Numbered from the stretch's first letter, positions 1 through 11,306 are shown. The stretch: 21,552 nt of DNA from Podila epigama (GCA_015679605.1 JAAAVE010000224.1:4334-25885); one strand, 5' to 3'. Program-made: numbers and translations. Notes: generated from the letters alone by a model not told the origin.

Positions 1-74
1 GTACACTTTGAGGGTGTCACTTCTCTGTGCATTTGTTTAACCAACAGCCCTCTTCGTCAATCTTGCAAATGTAG

Positions 75-356
75 ATCATGTATGATTTAGAATTACAACA
101 AGATGTGGTGCCAACACCATGCGACAGTGAGGTAGAGGGTTTCCGTTTGTGGAGTATGGATCAAGTGTTGGATGCGATCCGTACAGGCGAGTTCAAGCCC
201 AATTGCGCATGTGCCTGTCTTCATTTTATGATCCGTCATGGTGTCCTCACTCCCGAGAATGAACCTGATTATCTCGAGATTGATCAGCGTCTTCATAGAA
301 GAATCGAATATCCTGGTCCCAAGAAATGGCCTACCTTCAAGGAAGAACAATCGTAG
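75..356 (+). CDS. C-terminal exon of a DUF4743/NUDIX hydrolase (partial)
   Basis: This is the last exon of a NUDIX hydrolase of the DUF4743 family (yeast YJR142W, fission yeast Tnr3 N-terminal half, plant NUDT20/24). Members studied so far act as pyrophosphatases on thiamine diphosphate or its damaged forms. About 94 residues are present. The family C-terminus is clear: YDLELQQD, then EVEGFRLWSMDQVLDAI, GEFKPNC, the segment ending LTPENEPDYLEI, and LHRRIEYPG. The exon opens after an acceptor AG at 73-74; the in-frame TAG there shows that the sequence before it is intron. The stop is TAG at 354-356. The NUDIX box and the DUF4743 domain lie upstream of the window. The gene is convergent with the PARG-like gene, with about 206 bp between stops. 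Family assignment is secure; the substrate is inferred. Confidence 0.82.
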   Translation: MMYDLELQQDVVPTPCDSEVEGFRLWSMDQVLDAIRTGEFKPNCACACLHFMIRHGVLTPENEPDYLEIDQRLHRRIEYPGPKKWPTFKEEQS

Positions 357-392
357 ATCTTTTTTTTTTTTCCTTCATTTTTTTTTCTTTGA

Positions 393-398
393 AATAAA
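393..398 (+). terminator. Candidate polyadenylation signal of the NUDIX gene
   Basis: An exact AATAAA lies 37 bp after the NUDIX stop codon and follows a T-rich stretch, as in fungal 3' ends. The motif and spacing are seen; use as a cleavage signal is inferred. Confidence 0.5.
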
Positions 399-562
399 GT
401 CCTTTAATGTAACCATGGATACAAGAACGAGAGAGAGAAAAAAGGGGACAGAGTGGATAGGTAGGAGGGGGTATGGATAAAATACATATGATACAAGGAG
501 CGAAGAAGAGAACAAAAACAAAACAAAAACAAAAAAAAAAACATCCACACACTTCTTTTCCT

Positions 563-3500
563 TCAAGAAGAGGATGGGTTACGAACATCGGCCACATCGG
601 CAAGGGTCTTGTTCTTGCTGTCACCCATATCCGTGTCAAGTAATCCGCGCGCACGGTTCTTGATGATGAGCAGACTTCTGGGCTCTAGCATCCGCTCAAA
701 TACATCACGCACCGTCTCAATCAACGGTTCATACTCTTCTTCTTCTTCTTCTTCTTCTTCTTCTCCCTCCTCCTCGTCTTCCTCCAAAGGAGTATCAACA
801 TGGTCATGGCTGTGATCATCCTCATCCTCGCCCTCGTCATCGTGTCGATGGTCCATTGATAGGTCGCCTTCACTTCCATCAGACCCCTCGTCTTCGTCAT
901 CCTGATCTACATTGTCATCGGCCTTGGTATCATCATCATTATTGCCGAGTGGACGTGGACGGTTCTTGTTACCGTTCTTGCGCACTGACAAGAGAGGATC
1001 ATTCACGTCTCCATCCAATGCCTCTGCCTCGTTCATCGAGTTCTCATCCTCTTCTGCATTCTGTTCTTCAACAAGTGCATCCGATTCCGACACCTCGTCC
1101 TCCAATACCAATGCGCGATCATCTTCGTCTTCTTCTTCTTCTTCAGCTTGGTCGTGGACGGTTTCATCATCATCCTCGTCCATGTCGTCATAGAGCCCAG
1201 GGACAATGTTGTTAGCATCATATATCTCAATGTCGCTATTGTCATGGTGACCGGAATAATCCTCGTCAAAGGCATCATCTAGGTTTTGTTCTGGAGCCTC
1301 GTCCGACGTTGTCTGATCCTCCAAGCCTTCCTCGTCCTCCACTTCTTCCTCCTCTACATCTTCTTTAATCTCTTCCTCGTTATCAGCTTGATCCTCGTCT
1401 GAAAGGTCTCCATTGGCAAAACTCTTGGCCAAGGGTTCACCTTCCGTGTCATCAGACTCGTTTTTCTCATCATCAACAACATCTTTATCTGTCTCGTCGT
1501 CCTCGTTATCGTCCTTCTTCTCTTCCTCCTCCGCTTGATCATCGTCTGCAGAGGAATCCTCTTCATCCTCTGCTTCATCTGGAAGAGGCGTTGCAACAAC
1601 TGTTGTCGGGCGTGGTGGACGATAGTTGGAAGTCTCATTCACAATCTTGTTGGCTTGTTCAGGATCCAAGACCATGACAATCTTTTTATACGTCTGGAAT
1701 CGCTTGCGTCCACCCATGAAATCACGACCAATGACACTCCTGTAAATCGCCGCAATCGCCTCGGATGGGTTCTGGCCTGCGTCTGTGCCATGAGGTGGAA
1801 GCACCAGAGCATCATGTCCTTTTAATAAAAAAAAAAAGATTTACAAAAGAGAGACGAGACGACGTTTAGTTCTCATGCCATGTAGAGCATTGTGGTCAAT
1901 TGTTGACTTTGAACAGTGAAAAAGACAAATGGCTCCACATATAAATATATCCTTTTTTTACCTTGGCTAACACCAACTTTCATGGCTGCAAAAATCTTTT
2001 TACGAAGCATGTCATCTTCACCATCCAAGAACTGGACACCTCCCAATCCACCATCCTTTTCTCTTGTTTCCAGTTTTGGGATTGGTGCCACAGTCTAATG
2101 TTTTTTTTTTTGAGGGGAGGAGAAAAATAAATCATTATTAGTTTCTGTGTGTAACGCTCACCATTCTTGCGACCTGGGATCCTTTGCAAATCAATTTTTT
2201 TTGTCACACATACCACAACACTAATCCACTCGAATCGATCCATAAATTCATTATCCTTGTCAAGGCCATGGCGAAAGACGGCTTGGTTCGGGCAGTAAAT
2301 GCCGCCAAATTCAGGTAGGGGATAGAATCTCGACCTGCGAGGTTCTTGATCCAAACATTGATGCATCGTAGTGCGGCGAAATAGGTCTGCCTCACTGTCT
2401 GTTGCTGAATCTAAGTGGTAATCTAATCATGGACGTGGTGGAGAGAGACGGAGAGAGAGAGAGAGACAAAGGAGATGTGCATATTAGGAGGGGAGTGACA
2501 GCAAATAAATAACTTTGAATGAATGTGGTAATGCACGAGGATAACGAGGAAAGATGATCTCTTGACAGGTTGGGGGGACATTGTTAGTATCCATCTATAC
2601 ATACCTCCTCCAGGCACTTGAGTGTGACCAACATTAATCATGACAGGGCGGTAACCCTCCTGACGCAGCTTGATGGTCTCGTCGAGGACATTGCCAACCA
2701 CAACCACGACCTCTGGATCCCATTGCATGTCGAGCACGAGAACGTGCAGGTCGTCGTTTTGGTAAGCAGATGCACGCCTCGAGCCGGCAATGAGCTTGAT
2801 GGGATCGAGTTCGACCACATATCCATTCGGGTCTGTATATCGCTTCTTGTCCAAGGTGTCGAGGGTCTGAGCAAAGATCGAGTCCTCTTTGATGCCATGT
2901 CGTTCAGGGTGGAACTGTTGATAACGGCTGAGCGCAGTTGAGGATTTGTCCAGATGAGATTTGATCTCATTGCTGTTGTTCTGGTTGAGTCGTGCAAGGA
3001 GTCGTTTCTTGGCTCGCCAGGCAATGCATTCTTGTGAATCATAGGCAAGAGAGTTGGATGATTGTTGGAGGAGTGTCTGGCGGTAGATGGATTGGAGACG
3101 GTGTTGACGCTTCAACTGCCGTTTGAGGTATCGTTGGAAGGAGGAAGGAGATTCGTTCAGGAGGGTACCGTCGTAGCGATGCTTTTGGATCAGACGCTCA
3201 GTCTCGAGAGCCAGCTCGAGTTCAAAGTCAGCCTGCTGTAGGGCGAGTTCTTCTTTGGATGAAGAGGATGAAGAGGACGAGGAGGATGAGGATAGGTCGT
3301 CATGGTCAGTGGTATGGGGTTTGTTGAGGCTACAGTCCAGTTCCAGCTGGAGATTGTTTTCTTCAAGGTCCTGGAGGAGACGCGCATTCCTGTCGCGAAG
3401 GGTGCGCTCTTCTTGGAGATGATGGAGGGTGAGAGATGACTTTGATGAGAAGAATGAGGAGGAAGGTTGTTGTCGGGAGTAAGGATAGGATATCCGAGCA

Positions 3501-3568
3501 TATGTTAGAAGAGAGATGAGGAAGAGAAGGATCAGGACCACGAGGGACCAGCGAGCTGGCATGGTCAT
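563..3568 (-). CDS. Signal-anchored PARG-like (TIGR02452/DUF2263) protein with acidic tail
   Basis: Four exons on the minus strand: 3568-2605, 2422-2214, 2094-1962, 1818-563 (853 aa). Introns are GT-AG and phases 1, 0, 1 close exactly. Residues 8-24 are one hydrophobic segment near the N-terminus, a signal anchor or uncleaved signal. Then follow a charged coiled-coil-like stretch (about 50-75), a Ser run (93-104) and a bacterial-type poly(ADP-ribose) glycohydrolase fold at about 225-490. Family landmarks are TLDTLDKKRYT, the PGG loop at 319-321, SEADLFRRT, the YPLPEFGGIYCPNQAVFR strand, VTVAPIPKL, and HDALVLPPHGTD in place of the usual GAWGCGAF loop. Residues about 515-793 are an extreme Asp/Glu tail, ending in a less acidic 60-residue segment. 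The family Gln-Glu-Glu signature reads Ser-Glu-Ala, so hydrolase activity is doubtful. An alternative acceptor would start exon 2 at 2410 and drop four residues. The first AG after a candidate branch point favours 2422. Confidence 0.85.
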
Positions 3569-4606
3569 GGTATTGGTGAACCAGAGGGGGGGTGAGTGAG
3601 GTGTAGTGAGGAGGGAGGGAGTTGTCGTGTAGGTAAGTGAGAGTGAGAGTGTGGGTGTGGGTGTGAATCTGTGGTGAGGGAGTCTACAGTGGGATGAACA
3701 CTGGGGAAGGGGTCGTCAATGAGAGAGTGAGTGAATATATGTGAGAGTGATGGTTGATGATGATGAAAAGAGATGAAGATGTCGATGATGATGATGATGA
3801 TGATGATGATAAGGAACAAAAAAAAAAAAAAAAAAAGGGTGAAGACGTTGGGCTTGGTTAGAGTTGGACGTGGATTTAGGTTTGGGTTGGGTAGTCGACC
3901 CAAAAAGAAGGACACACGCACACAAAGAAGAGTGAGTGGATGTGGATACAGTGTAGATGGAGAGAGAGAGAGAAAGAGAGAGGGCTCACAATTATTATTG
4001 AGCATGGGAGTGATGAGTTGAGTTGAGTTGAGTTGTGTTGTGTGTGTGTGTTGAATGGAAAGATGGACAGGGATAGGATGGGATGAGGATGGGGATGGGA
4101 TGGGACAGGGTGGGACAGATGGATGGATGGTGTCTCCCATTGTACACACACTCACACACACAGCAATGTCAGCAATGTAGAGTTTATGAATCTCAAACAA
4201 AAATGTTTTAAACAAGCTTGTTCGGAATAGGGTGTCCAGACAGGAGAGTTGAAGAGACGCGCGAAAAAAAGACGCGTAGACGCGTTAGTTAGGTGGGAGA
4301 CGAGACGTGTAATAATATGTCTGTCTGTTGTCTACAGGGTGTTGAAGACCAAAAAGTGAAAAGAACCATCATGTCATGTGCCATCAGTTTGTACATGTAC
4401 ACCTTTCCATCCATCCATCACTCTTTCCATCACTCCATCCATCAGTGGTCCATCCAATCATCAACAGTTGACTCCTTTCTCTGCGCACGCTCCTCGACAA
4501 TTTTTTTTCCCGTCTTTTCATTCTTCTTGCTCTCATTATTATTTTTCATTCAACAACAACAGCAACAAACAACAGCATCAACAAACAACGTGTGGCAAAA
4601 AAAAAA
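3569..4606. other. Divergent intergenic region rich in simple repeats
   Basis: About 1 kb separates the PARG-like gene from the unknown plus-strand gene, and must hold both promoters. It contains GT/GA-rich sequence, a GAT microsatellite, a long A tract, pentamer repeats of GAGTT near 4016-4034, GGGAT/GGGACA repeats near 4075-4120 and CATC-rich sequence near 4405-4446. The open frames seen across it are low-complexity and I do not accept them as genes. Confidence 0.6.
3784..3836 (+). repeat. GAT microsatellite followed by an A19 tract
   Basis: Nine GAT units at about 3784-3810 are followed after seven bases by 19 adenines at 3818-3836. It lies in the divergent intergenic region and codes for nothing I accept. 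Confidence 0.9.
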
Positions 4607-6709
4607 ATGGCAACGTTCGTTGTCCGTCCTGTCCTACCAACACCTCCTGGCACTGACCCCTCACCCTTATCCTTACTCCTGCCTGTCCTCGACACCATGT
4701 TGCAGAGCACACACCTCGGACACATCCTTCGCAACGCCACCTCCGATCCGAGAATACGCCAAGGCATCGTGGTAACCCACTACTCATCATCAATACCACC
4801 TCTAGAAAACACTCGATCGATACTCGATCGCTGGGTTTATTTTCCATTCCATACTACGCTATTTGGAGTATCATTTGGAGTATCATTTGGAGTGTGTGCC
4901 ATGAGGCTGTGTGGCAATGCATCAATGTATGAACACATGAATACAAAGAATTGGTCTCATCGATATCATCAAGCATGCAAATTGTTCTCTTTTGCCACTT
5001 TGTTTTTTTAATAGGCTCTTTTTTTTTCTTTCTTTTTCTCTACTTCTTTGCTTGTCTTTATCATCCCATCCCCCATCCCATCTGTAAAACGTGCATGCAT
5101 GGGACGACATCTGCATCAGTCTGTGTGAACAAAAAAGTGTGTAAATGGAGCAAACGTACAACATCTGCCTCGTTTTTTTTTCTTGCTGCTATTTGCAGAA
5201 ATTCCTGGTTGGTCGGATAGTTTAATTTTGCTCTTTTACCATTCAGATCTTTGTCGTTGAGAGCAATCTTCATTCATTCCCCTCGTCCTCCCAGCCCCCC
5301 CTTCTCATTTGCCTTGTTAGGCTCCAGAAGGGGCTTTTGGCAATAGGGTGGAGGATACCAAGCCAATCATCAAATACCTATCAAATACCTTGAATTTTGA
5401 GGAGAGACGACACTGAGCTTGTAGCGCGTTAATAGGAATGCGTGGATGAATGTATGAAAGAACGAATGGATCATTGTCGCAACTCGCTTGACTCTGTTCT
5501 TGTTGCATTCTCTCTCTGTCCATATATCCAGGATATCCTTATAGATCTACCAAGGTCAAGAATTGCAACAGGGTTGCCTTCAACGGTAGCTGTACTATGT
5601 GCTAACTGTGACAGTCATGAATCCCGCGTCAAATTGATGCCCAGGTAAAAAAAAAAAGCCATCCACCTCTTTCTGTAACAATGCAACAATGTACCAATAT
5701 GAAAATTAAGCTAGTTATCCAGTAAGATAATAATATCGCTGTCCTCAATAGAATCCAACAATGTGTTCAGAGATTCCAGGCTCGTGGAACACTCGTCCTT
5801 GCCATGGCCCGTTCAAGTGCGTGCCTTCAGGCGCTTGAACAACAAGTGTAAGTGCCTCCAACGGCCATTTCTTGTTCAGCGCCCCTTTGCAATTTACATT
5901 TCCATAAGTATTATGAAAGCGAGGCAAATAGGCAACTTGTTTACTACTACGGTTGTTTTGACAAAACAGCATAAAAATTCACATTTCGATTTTGGATATT
6001 GGAAATAGCCTTGACAAGATTGGCCCAGGCCTTGGCCTAGACCCAAGCACAGGGTCTAGTTCTAGATTTTATTCGACAGCCCCATCTGTCACCCCCACCA
6101 TCACTTCTGCTGCGGCACCTACCATTTCCATTGTTCAATTTACTGCGACTACGGGAACAACAGGGGCCCTAGACCCACTCGTGCTTCCCCGCATCGCACC
6201 ATGTTTCTCTACTCAAGATGCCGTTTTGTACATCCAACGACTGCTCGAGACATATCAACACGCGTCGGTCGGTCAGCAGACGACGATGATGAACATCTCC
6301 AAACAAGAACGACATGCAGATATTACCTCTACGTGGCTACATCAAGCACTCTACTGCCAGCAAGGACCACTCCTCTCGATGTTAGGTAGATTTTTCCCAG
6401 CTTTCTTTATCTAAAATATTCTATTCATTTTTTTTTAAACAGTCTCAGTTATTTGATTCATTTTGCAGTGTCAATTTTTTTCCATTTTGAAAAAAGCAGT
6501 TCAAAATGAATCCGACTTGTATTTCTCCTTTGTCTCATTCCTTCATTTCTCCCTACTCTTTTTTAGAATGCGAAAAACTCGAGAAAGAGTTCATTACGCT
6601 ACAAAACATTGGTCTTGGTACTTGCAACGAGATTCGGGATGTCTGTCAAATATCGACTTGTTCTGCGCGTCGTCTCTCAGAGTTTTTCGAGACAGACTTG
6701 CCCTTGTAG
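4607..6709 (+). CDS. Protein of unknown function, five exons
   Basis: Proposed exons are 4607-4771, 5532-5644, 5773-5847, 6009-6385 and 6567-6709 (290 aa). The start ATG has a good context after an A run. Donors are GTAACC, GTAAAA, GTAAGT and GTAGAT, and phases 0, 2, 2, 1 close exactly at the TAG stop. I do not recognise the family. Residues 1-55 are hydrophobic-rich without a clear signal peptide. Residues about 56-118 read as an alternating helix/strand domain (DILIDLPRSRIATG, then VAVLCANC). A Ser/Thr/Pro/Ala-rich linker follows (about 125-175), and the C-terminal part is probably helical, ending RRLSEFFETDLPL. Intron 1 is 760 bp, long for this window, so an extra in-frame exon could be hidden there. 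The stop is convergent with RCO1. The exon chain is supported mainly by phase and splice sites, not by homology. Confidence 0.6.
4861..4896 (+). repeat. 12-bp tandem repeat, three copies
   Basis: The unit ATTTGGAGTATC occurs twice exactly and a third time with two mismatches. It lies within the first intron of the unknown gene. Confidence 0.9.
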
Positions 6710-7070
6710 CGAGTAGTTTTTAAAAGAAAATGAAGTCCCTTGGTTTCCCCTTTTCTTTTCTTTTGCATCAAACTCAATTCGATAAGGGGATACACGAAAA
6801 AAAAAGTCGATAATTTACAAAGTCGAGCCTTTATCTCTTTTTGCGACACATACACATACTCTTGAGATAAAAAAATAAAAAAGAACAAGAAAAACATTCA
6901 TTTCTTTTTGATATTGATACAGTGCCCTTATAAAATACAAAGTCTCTGTCTGAATACATAATCTAGCAGTTTGGCATGGTTGCTTTTTTTTTACTGCTGG
7001 TGACATTGGGGTGGGGTGCCTGAGGAGAGGAGTCGAATCGAGTTCAGGGAAGAGTGTATCAACAAAAACG
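6710..7070. other. Convergent intergenic region, no gene seen
   Basis: These 361 bp separate two converging stop codons and must contain both 3' ends. The sequence is A/T-rich with several A and T runs. I see no supported gene or RNA in it. Confidence 0.6.
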
Positions 7071-10000
7071 TCACAAGCCCAGTAGTCCTTGCATTGCTAG
7101 TTCCTCTTTTTCCTTCTCTGCAAGTCGCAACCATTGCTTCATCACACCCTCAGCGCCCGTCTCCCTTACGAGACGCTGGAATGACCGGAATCGGAGGTAT
7201 TCTTCTCGTTCTTCAGGGTCCGTCAAATGGCTCAAGACCGCGTCCTGGATCTCTTCATGTCGGCGCGAGAATCCCTCGTCCACCAACATCGCGTCCTTTG
7301 TTGGCTTTGAGGTTCTATCGCCGTCACCATGTGTTCCAACATGGCTGGTATGGTCACTAGCCTATCAAGGTAGAAGTTATATCATGTATAAGAGTGTCAA
7401 AGTGTCAGCCATTTGATTGTAAAAGTGATGCCGTTGTTTATCCATGAACAAACCTCATGACTTGAAAATGGACGAATAGCTACTCCACTTACCACCATGG
7501 CTGCAACGAGCAAGTCGAATTGCCACGCAGGATCCTCTTTTACATGTGTTGACTGAATGGACTCTTTGGCATGAACACTAAAGAAAAAAAGTTGTAAAGT
7601 AGAGAGTGTGTGTGAGTTACACATTCACATCCAAAAAAAACATTCTGGCAAAGAAAAGAAAAAAGATAAAATAAAACACTGCAAATATTTTTACCTTCGC
7701 ATCTTGTTCAAGAACCCAAGTTTGATACTCCGTTCTGGAATCCTGAACGAGACTCCACTCAAGTCTTGATCCCAAATGCTTGCTTGAGACTCCTTGGACT
7801 CGGAAGGCGGAGAGGAAGGGTTATTGCTAGTAACCTTTTGATTACTATTCCTGGCAAGGCGCGTAGAGAGTCGTGTTGGACGGCTAGTATCATTGTCCGA
7901 GATCACTTCAATGTCTCCATCGTTTGGCGCCGAGGGGTCCGTCAGAGTCACTGCCATTGCATCCTTTCGCTTCCTCCGCCACTGTTTTGCTTGCTGCAAT
8001 GAAATGATGAAAGGACACGCCAAACAGAAAGCAATAAAGAAATATGAGTATTTAGAAAAAAGAGAGACGTGATGAGTGAAAAAGAACTAAAGAAAAAGCG
8101 ATGGCAATAAAAAAAAAAAGGGATGGAGGGAGGATAAACTTACCAGAACATGCTCACTATGATTTGGACACATCCACTTGCGTGTACTTGGCGGTGGCGA
8201 CGCCATCGGAGGCGATAGACAATCCAGATGCCAGTGCAGTGGACAGTGTTCACAACTAATCATCATCTTGCCGCCATACGCAGACTTGTTGCATTTAAAA
8301 CACAATCGAATTTCTCCCTTTGCATCGGTCAACTGATAGGGTTCTTCTGCTGCCTGTGCTGCCGCTGCCGCATGTCCTGCCATTGTCCGTTTTGGTGTGG
8401 GCTTGTAGTCAACTGCATCCGCGTATTCACCATCGCTGTTCGTCACCACTACAAAGTCGGTATCGTGATGATGTACATTCAAAGGTTAAAAGAGCCACTT
8501 GGCCAACGTCAGTTAATGTGGCACTTGGAAAAGGAGACAGTTCATGAAAAGAGAAAGAAACAAAAAAAAAAGGAGAAGGAGCCAAGGAATAACATGAATT
8601 CCGTAATCTTGCGATTCATCATTGGTTTGGGTTGTTTGTTTTTTTACCTCCTTTGTAGAATGTCCGAATCTCTTGGGGAAGCTTGAAGGCTTTGGGGTTC
8701 ATTCTATTTACATTATCCATGAGTTCCTTAAGCATCCCTTTTGGACTTGGCTTTGGTGGGTTCTAATATGTTTAACCAGGAAAAATAAAAGGTGGTGTCT
8801 TTATATCTTTATATCATGTTCACATTTACGCCTTGAGTCGCTCACTCATTCTTTCTCCCGAACAAAAGATCGTACTTTGTGTGGATTTTTTGTACCTACC
8901 TTCTTTGCTCTACACTCGTTACAGTTCCATTCATCCGGTAAATCTGCTGGATCGACGGGTGGTTGACAGCATGAAAAGTGAAACGCAGCTGGGCACGAGT
9001 CGCAACAGATAAACCGACCCAAGCCCTGACAGTTTTCACAATAATCATTGTTGTACTATATCAAGAAAATGTGAATGACTAGCCTGATTAATAACTTTTC
9101 TTTTTCATGCTGTTCGGGTATTCAGGCAAGAAAACATGTGTTAATGGTGAGACTTACTTTGAGCGCATATTCATCTCCAGTAATAGAGTCTATTTCTTTT
9201 CCTGACACCTTCTTTTCCCTATACGATGGTCAAAAAAAAAAAAAAAAAAAAGCCAAAAAGCACCACAGAATCCGTTAGCAAACAAAAAGGAACAGAAAAC
9301 GAAAAGCGACCAAAAAAAGCTAAAACTCTCCAACCCGCACTTGGAAACACAAACTAGAAACATCTCACTTTACGGTTGCTTGATCGCAGGCCGCTTCTGG
9401 GTTGACGGCGGTGGGTGAGTCTGCTTTGCCAGAGTGGATGGCTCCTTCTGGATGACATCTCCCCCTTGGTTTGTACCACGGGTCCGCTTCTTTGCCACAG
9501 GGTTTGACAAGCTCTTGGAAGATGCCCGCCGCTTGGTCGCCTGAGGAGATCCTGATTCCAAGTAGTCACCATCATCATCCGTGTGGACGTCCTTCACTTG
9601 ACTTGCTTGCGCAGATTGCGATGGTTCCCGTGAGATCGATGGCTGCTTTGTTGGAGAGTCAGATGAAACTGAAGAAACAGAAGAAGTACAAGAGGGTATC
9701 CGTGCTGCTCTCCTTGGTCTCGATCCACGTACTCTCAGCATGCTAGAGTCGCCAGTGATACTGGTTTCGACAAGCTCCTGCTTAACCTCTGGATCCTTTG
9801 CAAGGTCCATGCTGGCCGGTACAGAAGCAACAGGAGAAGTAATCATAGTGGAAACAGTGTTGGTGTCGGTGTTGGTATTGGTGTTGGTATTTGTAGCTGA
9901 ATGTGATGTGTTGGGTGATGACAAAGATAATGATGATGATGATGAACACTCGGCCGATTCAGGTGCAATGTTGGCTTTGACTGATATCCGTGGTGGATCG

Positions 10001-10656
10001 TTCATAGGCTGGAAGGGCAATGTCGTTTGGCGGTGGTTATTTGGTTGCTTGTTTACATTGTTTTGATTGTGAGGGTGTCTGTCCAAGATGGCTGTGGCTG
10101 AGTTGGCTCGTATGGACATGTCCGCAGATTGCCGCTTGGCCTTGGTCGGCTGACGTGCATGAGCTTTCTTGGCGGCACCTGTTTTTTCTTCAAGACAAGA
10201 ATCCGATCCAGCTGTCGATGGTGGTGGTAGAAGCGAACCGTTCAGCCCATTCAGCTTTCGGAGATCCAGCCGCACAAAAAGTTTCTTTTTCTCTGGTGTC
10301 GTGGTCGCTTCCTTGGATGAGAGCAAATCGATATCGGACGTATTTCGTGGCTTTGCCTGTGTATCCTCTGGGAGCATGGCCAGATGCGACTGCCACTGGC
10401 TCATGGCAGAATGTGACTCTGAGGCAGCACTATGTCGATCGTTCCCATTTGTTTGCGGTTGTGGTTGTTGTTGGAACTGGGCTTGGTCAGGAGGCGATGC
10501 TGGCAATGGCTGCAGCGTTTGCTCATGCCCATCCGTGTGTCCGTGTGTCAACGTCTGATGGGCGATCCTGGATGAAGATGTGCGTCCAGAGACGAGAGAA
10601 GCCTTTCGTGGTAATGGTGTTGCTGTCATTGTGCTTGTGGAAGAAGGCTCATCCAT
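7071..10656 (-). CDS. RCO1: Rco1/PHF12-type double-PHD subunit of the Rpd3S histone deacetylase complex
   Basis: Eight exons on the minus strand: 10656-9374, 9218-9158, 9055-8900, 8762-8648, 8448-8144, 7993-7695, 7577-7493, 7361-7071 (864 aa, all phases close). The start is the ATG in the context CACCATGG. Residues 1-427 are disordered and rich in Ser, Thr and Lys, with a basic KKRTRG patch near the end. PHD1 is at about 452-497 with ligands C454, C457, C466, C469, H474, C477, C493 and C496. Residues 501-538 match the Sin3-interaction/MRG-binding segment between the fingers (GMLKELMDNVNRMNP, FKLPQEIRTFY). PHD2 is at about 587-636 with C588, C591, C604, C607, H612, C615, C632 and a terminal His635, as in Rco1/PHF12. 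In yeast Rco1, the PHD fingers read the histone H3 tail and the middle segment binds Eaf3, so that Rpd3S suppresses cryptic transcription in gene bodies. The C-terminus is charged and helical. The role is inferred from orthology; the identity is strong. Confidence 0.94.
9232..9251 (+). repeat. A20 tract (poly-T on the gene strand) in RCO1 intron 1
   Basis: Twenty adenines on the plus strand read as T20 on the RCO1 strand. The tract ends 12 bp before the acceptor AG of exon 2, so it probably acts as the polypyrimidine tract of that intron. Confidence 0.85.
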
Positions 10657-10904
10657 GGTGAAGATCACGTCTCCTTATTTTTTTTTTCTTGATGTCTTTT
10701 TACAGAGTAGGTTTTGGACTGAGGGGATGTGGCGATTGAAGTAGAGTACACGGCACTCTTTTCTTTCCTTTTTTTTGGTTGTTTGTCCGTCGGTCCGTCT
10801 GGTGGTTTGCCTTTTTTTTCTCTTCTTTTTATGGTCGGTTTTCTTTATATATCGACTGAAATGACAATGGCAGATCTCCAAGCAAGGATTTACCACAGAA
10901 GAGG

Positions 10905-10934
10905 CGATACGATACGATGCAATGCAATGCGATG
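10905..10934 (+). repeat. Degenerate pentamer repeat (CGATA/CAATG type)
   Basis: Consecutive units CGATA, CGATA, CGATG, CAATG, CAATG, CGATG form a degenerate 5-bp tandem array. It lies about 250 bp upstream of the RCO1 start. Confidence 0.7.
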
Positions 10935-11306
10935 TGCTGTGGGTTCCGAATCCAGGGTCAACTCAGTTTTTTTCTTGCCAAGGTGTATGTGTTTTTTTTT
11001 GGTTAATCCCTCTGTTGTCCTGATGTCTTTCTTTGTCCGCGGTATTGGATGAGGAGGCGTGGAATGTCGTGATCGTCAAGTACAGGCAGTTGGAAAGGAG
11101 ATCCTTGTTGTCCCTGGGGTTCAAACAGACAGACAGACAGGTCAGACACTCAGTAGGCAGAAAGTAGCGAGATTAAAGAAAAAAAAAGCAAGGGTACGGC
11201 GGCAAAATCGGCTTAGCATACGGGCCTGGCGGAGAAGAGGAGAATTGGAAGGGAGAAGAAGAAAGGAAAGAAGGAAAAAAATGAGACGTGCAAAAATATA
11301 AATAAT

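Noticed and set aside
93-350. 85-codon minus-strand frame
   Set aside because: It is fully antisense to the well-matched NUDIX exon and has no recognisable domain.
609-1215. Plus-strand frames rich in Ser and His
   Set aside because: They are the complement of the GA-rich acidic tail of the PARG-like gene; runs of Ser arise from antisense Glu/Asp codons.
3565-4215. 216-codon minus-strand frame rich in Ser, Pro, His and Thr
   Set aside because: It runs through microsatellites and a long A tract; the composition is explained by CA/CT repeats and it lies in the likely promoter of the PARG-like gene.
4293-4775. 160-codon plus-strand frame ahead of the unknown gene
   Set aside because: It covers the CATC-rich and CAA-rich leader and overlaps, in another frame, the better-supported first exon at 4607.
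10940-10965. Possible tRNA T-loop-like sequence (GGGTTCCGAATCCAGG)
   Set aside because: No matching acceptor stem, D-arm or anticodon arm could be paired around it.
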